The notes beneath the pieces are model-generated. The model searched no databases, was not told the DNA's origin, and worked only from the letters and a program-made list of their open reading frames with translations. From the NCBI GenBank assembly GCA_030654175.1, contig JAURXZ010000008.1, positions 482,293-546,292 of the forward strand: DNA of 64,000 nucleotides, given 5' to 3'. This document shows positions 1 to 7,010 of this stretch, in pieces. The position numbers were made by a program, and so were the translations under genes. The DNA comes from Bacteroidia bacterium (GTDB taxonomy: Bacteria > Bacteroidota > Bacteroidia > 2-12-FULL-35-15). The first letter of the stretch is position 1. The number at the start of each line of letters is the position of its first letter.

Positions 1-324
1 GCCATTACAATGCTCATTTATCTGGCCTATTTTGTATTACGTGGTTCTATTGATGAAGAACAAAAACGTGCCCGTATTGCAGCTGTTTACAACATATTTG
101 CCTATGTAATGCTTATCGTATTTTTAATGATCTTACCGCGCCTTAGTGATTCACTGCACCCTGGAAATGGTGGTAATCCGGGTTTTAACCAGTACGATCT
201 GGATAGTAACATGCGCCTGGTATTTTATCCTGCAGTAATTGGTTGGATTTTACTTACTGTGTGGATATTTACGTTGCGTGTACGTCTTGAAAAAATAAAA
301 CGAAAAACTTTAATAGATGAATAG
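1..324 (+). CDS. ccmC: Haem exporter subunit CcmC, C-terminal part (cut by window edge)
   Basis: The frame is open from the first base, so the gene starts outside the window; about 107 C-terminal residues are visible. They contain hydrophobic segments around a periplasmic loop ending in the SLHPGNGGNPGF stretch typical of the CcmC branch of the CcmC/CcmF/CcsA family. CcmC loads haem onto CcmE in the inner membrane during cytochrome c maturation. The 3' end overlaps the next gene by 8 bp, and ccmE and ccmF follow, which supports the assignment. Whether ccmA and ccmB lie upstream cannot be seen. Confidence 0.85.
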   Translation, partial: AITMLIYLAYFVLRGSIDEEQKRARIAAVYNIFAYVMLIVFLMILPRLSDSLHPGNGGNPGFNQYDLDSNMRLVFYPAVIGWILLTVWIFTLRVRLEKIKRKTLIDE

Positions 325-550
325 CTTGTATAAAAAAATCGTAACAGTATTGGGTATGTTGATTTTATCCGTTACTGCATTTGCACAGGATAAATGTGAA
401 AGGGTTGAAATGGCGGAAGGCCTTTATCAATCTGGTAAAATTTATGTAGTTGTTACAGTTCTTTCTATAATATTTACCGGAATTGTGGGTTATTTAATTA
501 TGCTGGACAGGAAGATCAGTAAACTGGAGAAAGAGATCAAAAATAAGTAA
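317..550 (+). CDS. ccmD: CcmD-like small membrane protein
   Basis: A 77-residue protein with an N-terminal signal peptide ending near FAQ (residues 22-24), a short periplasmic piece with one Cys, one membrane helix at about 42-63 and a charged coiled tail (KISKLEKEIKNK). CcmD proteins are small single-helix membrane proteins that stabilise CcmC-CcmE and help release holo-CcmE. The assignment rests on size, topology and position between ccmC and ccmE; the sequence is poorly conserved across the family. The start overlaps the ccmC end by 8 bp, implying translational coupling. The signal peptide is a Bacteroidota feature absent from proteobacterial CcmD. Confidence 0.7.
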   Translation: MNSLYKKIVTVLGMLILSVTAFAQDKCERVEMAEGLYQSGKIYVVVTVLSIIFTGIVGYLIMLDRKISKLEKEIKNK

Positions 551-594
551 CCTCACCCCTTCCCCTCTCCAATTGGAGAGGGGAAGGGGTGAGG
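551..594. repeat. Perfect 22-bp inverted repeat between ccmD and ccmE
   Basis: Two perfect 22-bp arms (551-572 and 573-594) meet at a central AATT. The element begins directly after the ccmD stop codon. A close relative lies inside a coding sequence at 22739-22786, and a decayed one at 42072-42108. There is no following T-run, and the downstream genes belong to the same pathway, so it is more likely a dispersed palindromic element than a terminator, although it may fold in the mRNA. Confidence 0.85.
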
Positions 595-627
595 TAGAAA
601 ACGCATTTAAGAAAGAATAATAAAAAA

Positions 628-1023
628 ATGAAAAAGATACACATTGTCGGGATTGTAATTATTGCTGTTGCTATTGGAGCCATATTTACAACAATAAATA
701 ATACCAGTACTTATGCAAGTTTTACTGAAGCAGCAAAAGAACCAGGCAACGAATTTCACGTTGTTGGTAAATTAAATAAGGAAAAAGAAGCTGTTTATGA
801 ACCCAAAGTAAATGCAAACCTATTTACCTTTTATATGATCGATAATAAAGGAGAAGAACGTAAAGTGATATTACACAAAAATAAACCTCAGGATTTTGAA
901 CGTTCCGAGCAGATCGTATTGATCGGCAAAATGGAAGGTGAAGAATTTGTGGCATCTGATATTTTAATGAAATGTCCATCAAAATACAACGATGGAAAAC
1001 CACAGGAAACAGCATCAAAATAA
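628..1023 (+). CDS. ccmE: Cytochrome c maturation haem chaperone CcmE, CXXXY type
   Basis: A 131-residue protein with one N-terminal membrane anchor (about 4-22) and a periplasmic OB-fold domain (about 35-115). CcmE carries haem covalently from CcmC to CcmF. In classical system I the haem attaches to a His in an HXXXY motif. Here the equivalent C-terminal site reads CPSKY (residues 116-120), a Cys in place of His with Tyr kept at +4. This CXXXY form is known from archaea and Desulfovibrio-type systems. The position between ccmD and ccmF supports the call. Confidence 0.88.
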   Translation: MKKIHIVGIVIIAVAIGAIFTTINNTSTYASFTEAAKEPGNEFHVVGKLNKEKEAVYEPKVNANLFTFYMIDNKGEERKVILHKNKPQDFERSEQIVLIGKMEGEEFVASDILMKCPSKYNDGKPQETASK

Positions 1024-1035
1024 TTATCAATTTTG

Positions 1036-1066
1036 CAGTAAGCAATTCAAAAACCATTGCCTACTG
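1036..1066. repeat. Short inverted repeat between ccmE and ccmF
   Basis: Arms CAGTA-a-GCAAT and ATTGC-c-TACTG face each other across a 9-bp loop. It fills most of the 72-bp gap between ccmE and ccmF. No T-run follows. It looks like one of the small spacer palindromes common in this window rather than a terminator. Confidence 0.55.
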
Positions 1067-1095
1067 TTTAATTGCCTATTGAATTAATTTAAATT

Positions 1096-3516
1096 ATGGA
1101 GTACATCGGTGAGCATTTATTGATCGGAAAAGTTGGAAATGTATTCGTTATTCTTTCCTTTGTTTTTGCACTTATAGCAAGCATCAGCTATTTTTTCGCT
1201 GCCCGCGATAATGAAGAGGCAGCATCATGGAAACGTATTGCACGCATTTCTTTCCGGGTTCATGGATTATCGGTTATAGGTGTTGTTGCCACCTTATTTA
1301 TCATGCTTCAAAATCACTATTTTGAGTATGAATACGTATGGCATCACAGCAATAAGGAAATGCCAATGCGTTATATTTTATCCTGCTTTTGGGAAGGGCA
1401 GGAGGGAAGCTTTTTACTTTGGAGCTTCTGGCATGTGATCCTTGGTTTTATTTTACAACGTACCTCAAAAAATTGGGAAGCTCCTGTAATGGCCACCATT
1501 TCAATTGTACAGGCATTCCTGGCTTCAATGCTTTTAGGGATCTTTGTTTTTGAATATCGTATCGGAAGCAATCCTTTTACTGTTTTACTTCGTCAACACC
1601 CCGATTTTGCTAATATTCCTCTTTTTGACAACCCCAATTATTTAGAAAAATTAGATGGACGTGGTTTAAATCCTTTGCTTCAAAACTATTGGATGACCAT
1701 ACATCCGCCAACTCTGTTTTTAGGTTTTGCTTTAACTGTTGTTCCTTTTGCTTATGCCATTGCGGGTTTATGGAAAAAGCAGTTCAGCGAATGGTTGAAA
1801 CCTGCATTACCCTGGACATTTTTTGGGATCATGGTTTTAGGAACCGGTGTATTAATGGGTGGCGCATGGGCTTATGAAGCATTGAGTTTTGGTGGCTTTT
1901 GGGCCTGGGATCCTGTAGAGAACGCATCATTGGTTCCCTGGTTAACATTAGTAGGTGCAGGGCACGTAATGCTTATCAGCCGCAACAATCCTCAATCCTT
2001 ATTTATCACATTTCTATTATCCATACTTAGTTTTATACTGATATTATATTCTACATTCCTTACCCGTAGTGGTATTTTAGGTGAATCATCAGTTCATGCT
2101 TTTACTGATCTGGGTATGTCGGGCCAATTACTGATCTATCTTTTTTTCTTTTTAATATTAGGAGTAGTTCTTATAACGATCAATTTTAAACACTTTCCAA
2201 AACAAAAAGAAGAAGAAGGTATTTGGTCCCGTGAATTCTGGATGTTCATTGGTGCCGTGGTACTGCTTGTTTCTTCCTTCCAGATCATGTTTTATACCTC
2301 CATGCCGGTATGGAACAAATTATTTAATTTGAACAAGGCTCCTGCAAAGGATGTAATAGATTTTTACAATACATGGCAATTACCATTTGCCTTTTTAGTG
2401 ACCTTATTAATTGCGGTTGGGCAGTATTTCAAATATAAAAATACGGACATTAAATTTTTTGTGAAAAAGATCTCATTGTCATTTATAAGCGCATTATTGA
2501 TCTCCGCAATAATGGGTTATTTCCTGAATTTCAGTAAACTGTTTTATTACCTGTTGCTCTTCTCATCGATATTTGCTGTTGCTGCAAATGCTGATTATAT
2601 GATCCGCATATTAAAAGGCAATGTTAAAAAAGCAGGGGCATCTGTTTCGCATATCGGTTTTGCCCTGATATTGCTGGGAGCGTTGATTTCTACTTCTAAA
2701 AAAGATATTATTTCTCAGAATAGTTCAGGCCGCAGCATTGAAAGTTTGGGTGATAAAATGTCGAACAATGATAATATTTTATTGACCCAGGGAGATACAC
2801 TACCAATGGGTAAATATTTTGTAACTTATACAGGAAAGCGCTTTGAGGGTATCAATATCTATTTTGATGTAATTTATTTCAGTAAAAATACGGATGGTAG
2901 TTTCAAAAAAGAATTTTCATTGGCCCCTCTTGTTCAAACCAATCCCCGCATGGGAAATGTTGCTGAGCCCGATACCCGCCACTTTTTAACTTTTGATGTG
3001 TATACCCATGTTACCTATGCTGATCTGGAAAGCTTAAAAGAAAAAAAGGCTGAAACCAAAGATGAATATTCCCTTGCTAAAAACTATACATTGAAAAAGG
3101 GCGATACTATTTATTCTTCCAATGCCATTATTATTTTTGATTCACTTTCAACTTCTTTCGACAAAACTCCTTATAATTTAGAAAAGGATGATATTGCTGT
3201 AATGGCCCATCTTAGGGTGTTAGATGTTACTAAAAAACATCAGGCTAAGCCTTTATTTGTAATTCATAATAATATGATACAACCAATTGGATCAAAGGTT
3301 GATGAACTTGGATTACAATTTATGTTCTGGAAACTCAATCCGAAAGACGGAAATATTGAGATCTCCGTGCAGGAAAAAAAGGAAAATGTTCGTGATTTTA
3401 TTGTGATGCAGGCAATGATCTTCCCTTACATAAATGTTTTGTGGATAGGTTGCATCATAATGGTAATTGGTACTGTACTTGCTATTTTGGAAAGATTAAA
3501 AAGAAGTTCAAATTAA
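1096..3516 (+). CDS. ccmF: Cytochrome c haem lyase subunit CcmF
   Basis: An 806-residue polytopic inner-membrane protein. The haem-handling tryptophan-rich (WWD) motif is visible as GGFWAWDPVENASLVPWL at about residues 266-283, with many flanking membrane helices. A large soluble periplasmic segment lies at about 545-770, before a last C-terminal helix. CcmF takes haem from holo-CcmE and attaches it to CXXCH motifs of apocytochromes. It is longer than typical proteobacterial CcmF (about 650 residues), mostly because of the C-terminal periplasmic part, as is usual in Bacteroidota. No ccmG/ccmH-like gene follows; the next genes are unrelated. Confidence 0.93.
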   Translation: MEYIGEHLLIGKVGNVFVILSFVFALIASISYFFAARDNEEAASWKRIARISFRVHGLSVIGVVATLFIMLQNHYFEYEYVWHHSNKEMPMRYILSCFWEGQEGSFLLWSFWHVILGFILQRTSKNWEAPVMATISIVQAFLASMLLGIFVFEYRIGSNPFTVLLRQHPDFANIPLFDNPNYLEKLDGRGLNPLLQNYWMTIHPPTLFLGFALTVVPFAYAIAGLWKKQFSEWLKPALPWTFFGIMVLGTGVLMGGAWAYEALSFGGFWAWDPVENASLVPWLTLVGAGHVMLISRNNPQSLFITFLLSILSFILILYSTFLTRSGILGESSVHAFTDLGMSGQLLIYLFFFLILGVVLITINFKHFPKQKEEEGIWSREFWMFIGAVVLLVSSFQIMFYTSMPVWNKLFNLNKAPAKDVIDFYNTWQLPFAFLVTLLIAVGQYFKYKNTDIKFFVKKISLSFISALLISAIMGYFLNFSKLFYYLLLFSSIFAVAANADYMIRILKGNVKKAGASVSHIGFALILLGALISTSKKDIISQNSSGRSIESLGDKMSNNDNILLTQGDTLPMGKYFVTYTGKRFEGINIYFDVIYFSKNTDGSFKKEFSLAPLVQTNPRMGNVAEPDTRHFLTFDVYTHVTYADLESLKEKKAETKDEYSLAKNYTLKKGDTIYSSNAIIIFDSLSTSFDKTPYNLEKDDIAVMAHLRVLDVTKKHQAKPLFVIHNNMIQPIGSKVDELGLQFMFWKLNPKDGNIEISVQEKKENVRDFIVMQAMIFPYINVLWIGCIIMVIGTVLAILERLKRSSN

Positions 3517-3608
3517 AATTTACTGCATAGACGCCTGGGCGCAGAGAAAATAAAAAAATCTTAGATTGTCCGTTATTGCTGTTAAAATATTTTTATTATT
3601 TATTTTTA

Positions 3609-4406
3609 ATGGAATTATCAAAATATAAAATAGTAATTATTGGTGCCGGGAATGTGGCCACACAGCTTGGTTTAGCATTAAAAAAATCAAAACATTCAAT
3701 TGTTCAGGTTTATAGTAAACGTAAATCTTCTGCAAGTAAATTAGCACGATCCCTGAACTGCGATTTCACAAATTCTCCCGAAAAAATAGATACATCTGCT
3801 GATATTTATATTATTGCCGTAAACGATGATTCCATCATTGAAGTGGCAAACCTGTTAAGATTAAAGGATAAAATCGTTGTACATACTTCAGGAAGTGTGG
3901 AAATGAATGTTTTAAAACCAATATCCAAAAACATAGGAGTGTTTTATCCACTGCAAACATTTTCAAAAAATAAGATCGTTGATTTTAATGTTATCCCTGT
4001 TTGTCTGGAGGCCAATAATAGTGCTACGTTTAAAGTGCTTCAAACCCTTGCAAAAAGTATTAGCAGCAATGTGCAAAAAATAAATTCGGAACAGCGAAAA
4101 AACATTCATCTTGCTGCTGTGTTTGCATGTAATTTCAGCAATCACTTATATACAATTGCTTCCTCTATTTTAGGATCCGCGAATATATCATTTGATGTTT
4201 TGAAACCTTTGATAGACGAAACCGCTAAAAAGATAAAAAACACTGATCCCGTTGAAGCGCAAACCGGTCCTGCGGTGCGTAGTGATGTAAAAACGATCAA
4301 TAACCATTTGAAAATGCTTTCGGGTAATAAAGAATATCGTCAACTTTATAAGTTGATCAGTAAAAGTATAAGTGATTCAAATAAGAGTAAAAATGCTGTA
4401 AATTAG
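3609..4406 (+). CDS. Rossmann-like DUF2520 oxidoreductase-like protein
   Basis: About 265 residues from the preferred ATG at 3609; an in-frame start at 3576 would add 11 residues that look like a run-in. The N-terminus has a dinucleotide-binding glycine motif (GAGNVATQLG), as in ProC-like and KARI-like reductases. The C-terminal half is a helical DUF2520 domain with the conserved QTGPAVRSD stretch near residue 230. The function is not established; such proteins are annotated as NAD(P)-binding. The stop is 5 bp before the KdsC-like gene, so the two are very probably co-transcribed. A remnant of a dispersed repeat (ACGCCTGGGCGCAGAGAAAA) lies just upstream at about 3530-3549. Confidence 0.8.
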   Translation: MELSKYKIVIIGAGNVATQLGLALKKSKHSIVQVYSKRKSSASKLARSLNCDFTNSPEKIDTSADIYIIAVNDDSIIEVANLLRLKDKIVVHTSGSVEMNVLKPISKNIGVFYPLQTFSKNKIVDFNVIPVCLEANNSATFKVLQTLAKSISSNVQKINSEQRKNIHLAAVFACNFSNHLYTIASSILGSANISFDVLKPLIDETAKKIKNTDPVEAQTGPAVRSDVKTINNHLKMLSGNKEYRQLYKLISKSISDSNKSKNAVN

Positions 4407-4411
4407 TAGCC

Positions 4412-4909
4412 ATGGAAAATTTTAAAACCAAATTAACACGTGTAACAACTTTTATTTTTGATATTGATGGCGTGCTTACTGATGGCTCTGTAACACTTAT
4501 GCCTGATGGTGAACAATTACGCACCATGAATATTAAAGATGGTTACGCCTTACAGCTGGCTATAAAAAAAGGATATAGAATTGCTATTATTTCCGGTGGA
4601 AAATCAGAAAGTGTCCGTAAACGACTTAATGGATTAGGTGTTTTTGATGTGTATTTGGGGTGCGATAATAAAATAGAGACGTATGATGAATTCCTACTTA
4701 CATACGAGATCGATCCTGATGAAATACTTTACATGGGGGATGATGTGCCGGATTATGAAGTAATGAAACGCATTGGAGTACCCACCTGCCCGAAAGATTC
4801 TTCTCAGGAGATCATAGATATCTCCATTTATGTATCTCATAAAAATGGTGGCAAAGGTTGTGTGCGTGATGTAATAGAACAAGTGATGCGGGTGCAGGGT
4901 AAGTGGTAA
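4412..4909 (+). CDS. kdsC: KdsC-like HAD phosphatase
   Basis: A 165-residue type C0 HAD phosphatase without a cap domain. Motif I is FDIDGVLTDG with Asp17 (nucleophile) and Asp19, motif II is the Ser of IISGGKS, a Lys lies in CDNKIE, and motif IV is YMGDDVPD. Length and motifs match 3-deoxy-D-manno-octulosonate 8-phosphate phosphatase, which makes Kdo for lipid A attachment. Related sugar-phosphate phosphatases share these motifs, so the exact substrate is inferred. It directly follows the DUF2520 gene. Confidence 0.82.
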   Translation: MENFKTKLTRVTTFIFDIDGVLTDGSVTLMPDGEQLRTMNIKDGYALQLAIKKGYRIAIISGGKSESVRKRLNGLGVFDVYLGCDNKIETYDEFLLTYEIDPDEILYMGDDVPDYEVMKRIGVPTCPKDSSQEIIDISIYVSHKNGGKGCVRDVIEQVMRVQGKW

Positions 4910-5011
4910 AGAAGAAGTTATCAATGAGAGAATTTAAGAATTTATCGTAGGCAATTTAGCAAACGCAGTTTCGTAAATTCGAAACGATTAGCTATTTATA
5001 ACCAAAAAGGC

Positions 5012-6340
5012 ATGAAAAATATTTTAGTAATAGGCGCTGGGCGCTCCGCATCATCTTTAATTAAATATCTTTTAGATAATTCTATAAAGGAAAGCTGGAA
5101 TGTGACTGTTGGTGATATTTCCCTTGATCTGGTAAAACAAAAAACGGCAAATCATCCGAATGCTCGTGCAATTGTTTTTGATATCACTAATGATAGTCAA
5201 CGTGAAGAAGAGATAAAGCGCGCTGACATTGTAGTTTCAATGTTGCCTGCATCCATGCATCTTGATGTAGCAAAAGATTGTGTTCGTTTCAAAAAACATT
5301 TAGCAACAGCATCCTATGTTTCAAAAGAGATGGCAGAACTGGACGCGGAAGCAAAAGCTGCCGGTATTATTTTAATGAATGAAATTGGTCTGGATCCGGG
5401 CATCGATCATGCTTCTGCTATGAAAGTGATTGACCATATTCATGCACAAGGTGGGGAATTAACTTCTTTCAAATCTTATTGCGGAGGCTTGGTTGCCCCC
5501 GAAAATAATGATAATCCATGGGGTTATAAATTTTCATGGAATCCACGTAATGTGGTACTTGCCGGACAAGGTACCGCTCAGTATATTGAGAATAATGAAT
5601 ATAAATATATTCCATATAACCGTTTGTTCACACAAACAAATACCATTGAAATCGATGGCTATGGTGCTTTTGAAGCGTATGCAAATCGTGATTCATTATC
5701 CTATCGTAAATTTTATAATATTCCTGCTATTCCAACCATGCTGCGAGGAACCTTACGTATGCCGGGATACTGCAAAGCATGGAATGTATTTGTGAAATTA
5801 GGTTTTACAGATGATACTTATAAAATAGAAGCATCCGATAAATTAACTTATAGGCAACTTTTAGAAGCTTTTTTACCTGCCGGCAAAAAATCCACAAAAG
5901 AAAAACTGATCGTATTTATGGGTCCTGAAGCAGATGCCGAAATAATGAGCAAAATAGAATGGCTTGGTGTATTCGAAGAAAAAAAAATACGACTGGCCAA
6001 TGCAAGCCCTGCACAAATACTTCAGGATCTATTGGAAGAAAAATGGAAATTACAAGAGCATGATAAAGACATGATCGTAATGCAGCATCAGTTTGAGATC
6101 CGAAACGCAAAATCCGAAATCAGAAACATCACATCTTCATTAGTAGTAAAAGGTGAAGATCAAACATACACTGCAATGGCAAAAACAGTAGGTTTGCCAT
6201 TGGCCATCACTACTAAATTAATTTTGCAAGGCAAGATAAATGCACGAGGTGTGGTTATACCAACCACTAAAGATATTTACGAACCATTATTGGCAGAATT
6301 AGAATCCTTCGGAATTAAATTTGTGGAGGTTGAGTTGTAA
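5012..6340 (+). CDS. Saccharopine dehydrogenase-like protein
   Basis: A 442-residue protein with an N-terminal NAD(P)-binding Rossmann fold (VIGAGRSASSL at residues 6-16) and a saccharopine-dehydrogenase C-terminal domain containing NEIGLDPGIDH near 126. In fungi and plants the family works in lysine metabolism; in Bacteroidota the physiological substrate is uncertain. A stretch near residue 365 (EIRNAKSEIRN) is internally repetitive at the DNA level and may be small repeat-derived DNA, but it does not lengthen the protein much. The upstream spacer (4910-5011) has a small palindrome GTTTCG-N6-CGAAAC at 4968-4985. Confidence 0.82.
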   Translation: MKNILVIGAGRSASSLIKYLLDNSIKESWNVTVGDISLDLVKQKTANHPNARAIVFDITNDSQREEEIKRADIVVSMLPASMHLDVAKDCVRFKKHLATASYVSKEMAELDAEAKAAGIILMNEIGLDPGIDHASAMKVIDHIHAQGGELTSFKSYCGGLVAPENNDNPWGYKFSWNPRNVVLAGQGTAQYIENNEYKYIPYNRLFTQTNTIEIDGYGAFEAYANRDSLSYRKFYNIPAIPTMLRGTLRMPGYCKAWNVFVKLGFTDDTYKIEASDKLTYRQLLEAFLPAGKKSTKEKLIVFMGPEADAEIMSKIEWLGVFEEKKIRLANASPAQILQDLLEEKWKLQEHDKDMIVMQHQFEIRNAKSEIRNITSSLVVKGEDQTYTAMAKTVGLPLAITTKLILQGKINARGVVIPTTKDIYEPLLAELESFGIKFVEVEL

Positions 6341-6357
6341 GCAATTCTGCGTGTGTA

Positions 6358-6395
6358 GGTCATTTCGAGTTTATCGAGAAACGTGGGCAGGCAAT
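6358..6395 (+). repeat. GIY-YIG-associated repeat, left copy 1
   Basis: The core (GGTCATTTCGAGTTTATCGA followed by GAAACG) starts 18 bp after the stop of the upstream gene. It has the same orientation as the copy at 6462 and the opposite orientation to the two copies right of the nuclease gene. The core contains two TCGA palindromes separated by 5 bp. Confidence 0.85.
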
Positions 6396-6461
6396 TGATG
6401 TTGCAATTATTAAGAAGAACGATTACGTTTGCCAATTGAAACTGATAAATCTATGTGGGTT

Positions 6462-6499
6462 GGTCATTTCGAGTTTATCGAGAAACGAGCGCAAGCAAT
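6462..6499 (+). repeat. GIY-YIG-associated repeat, left copy 2
   Basis: It has the same 26-bp core as the copy at 6358 and a similar 3' extension ending in GCAAGCAAT. It ends 19 bp before the ATG of the GIY-YIG gene, so any promoter for that gene must lie within or next to the repeat. Confidence 0.85.
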
Positions 6500-6518
6500 A
6501 ACAGGCTATAATTATTAA

Positions 6519-6809
6519 ATGAACTATTATGTTTATATACTTAAATGTGCTGATAGCAAATATTACACAGGTATTACCAATAATTTAGAAAGGCGATTCG
6601 AAGAACATCAACAAGGAATAAATAAAAATTGTTATACGTTTGCCAGAAGGCCATTAGAATTAGTGTATAAAATAAACTTCACAAAACCGGAAGAGGCCAT
6701 AAAGTGGGAGAAAAAAATAAAAGATTGGAGTAGAAAAAAGAAGGAAGCGTTAATGATGGAGAATTGGAATGATTTAATAGAATTTTCAAAGAAAAAAACA
6801 AAAATATAA
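6519..6809 (+). CDS. Small GIY-YIG nuclease flanked by inverted repeats
   Basis: A 96-residue single-domain GIY-YIG protein. The two strands carry YVY (residues 4-6) and YYTG (15-18). The catalytic Arg is in NLERRFEEH and the metal-binding Glu in AIKWEKKIK. The C-terminus is strongly basic. The family includes homing endonucleases, UvrC N-termini and many short proteins of unknown role that are abundant in Bacteroidota. The remarkable point is the setting: two copies of a 26-bp core upstream and two inverted copies downstream, the nearest ending 19 bp before the ATG and beginning at the stop codon. This suggests a compact mobile or repeat-maintaining unit, but no activity has been shown. Confidence 0.85.
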   Translation: MNYYVYILKCADSKYYTGITNNLERRFEEHQQGINKNCYTFARRPLELVYKINFTKPEEAIKWEKKIKDWSRKKKEALMMENWNDLIEFSKKKTKI

Positions 6810-6869
6810 GCATCATCGCATGCTCTCCCACGTTTCTCGATAAACTCGAAATGACCCGCGCACATTGAA
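6810..6869 (-). repeat. GIY-YIG-associated repeat, right copy 1
   Basis: A roughly 60-bp unit holding the reverse complement of the left-copy core at 6831-6856. It begins at the end of the GIY-YIG gene. The copy at 6878-6936 is a near-identical tandem duplicate, also matching outside the core (GCATCATC, CTCTCCCACG). Confidence 0.85.
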
Positions 6870-6877
6870 AAAATAAG

Positions 6878-6936
6878 CATCATCCCACGCTCTCCCACGT
6901 TTCTCGATAAACTCGAAATGACCCGCCCGCATTGAA
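6878..6936 (-). repeat. GIY-YIG-associated repeat, right copy 2
   Basis: The second right-hand unit, in tandem with the one at 6810 and inverted relative to the two left copies. Core at 6899-6924. A strong bidirectional terminator follows at 6952. Confidence 0.85.
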
Positions 6937-6951
6937 TAAATTTTGCATCAA

Positions 6952-6998
6952 AAAAAAGAGTCCCGTTCTTCTCATGAAGAACGGGACTCTTTTTTATA
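6952..6998. terminator. Bidirectional intrinsic terminator
   Basis: A perfect stem (GAGTCCCGTTCTTC, loop TCAT, and its complement) is flanked by an A-run on the left and a T-run on the right. It can end the minus-strand hydrolase gene (stop at 7011) and transcripts from the GIY-YIG side. Confidence 0.92.
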
Positions 6999-7010
6999 GA
7001 AAAACAACGA

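Noticed and set aside
6091..6135. Repeat insertion in the saccharopine-dehydrogenase-like gene
   Set aside because: The coding DNA is locally repetitive, but the protein appears only slightly longer than expected there and no palindrome is present, so insertion is not supported.
6632..6898. 88-codon minus-strand ORF over the GIY-YIG gene
   Set aside because: It overlaps a well supported GIY-YIG domain and the flanking repeats, and has no motif of its own.
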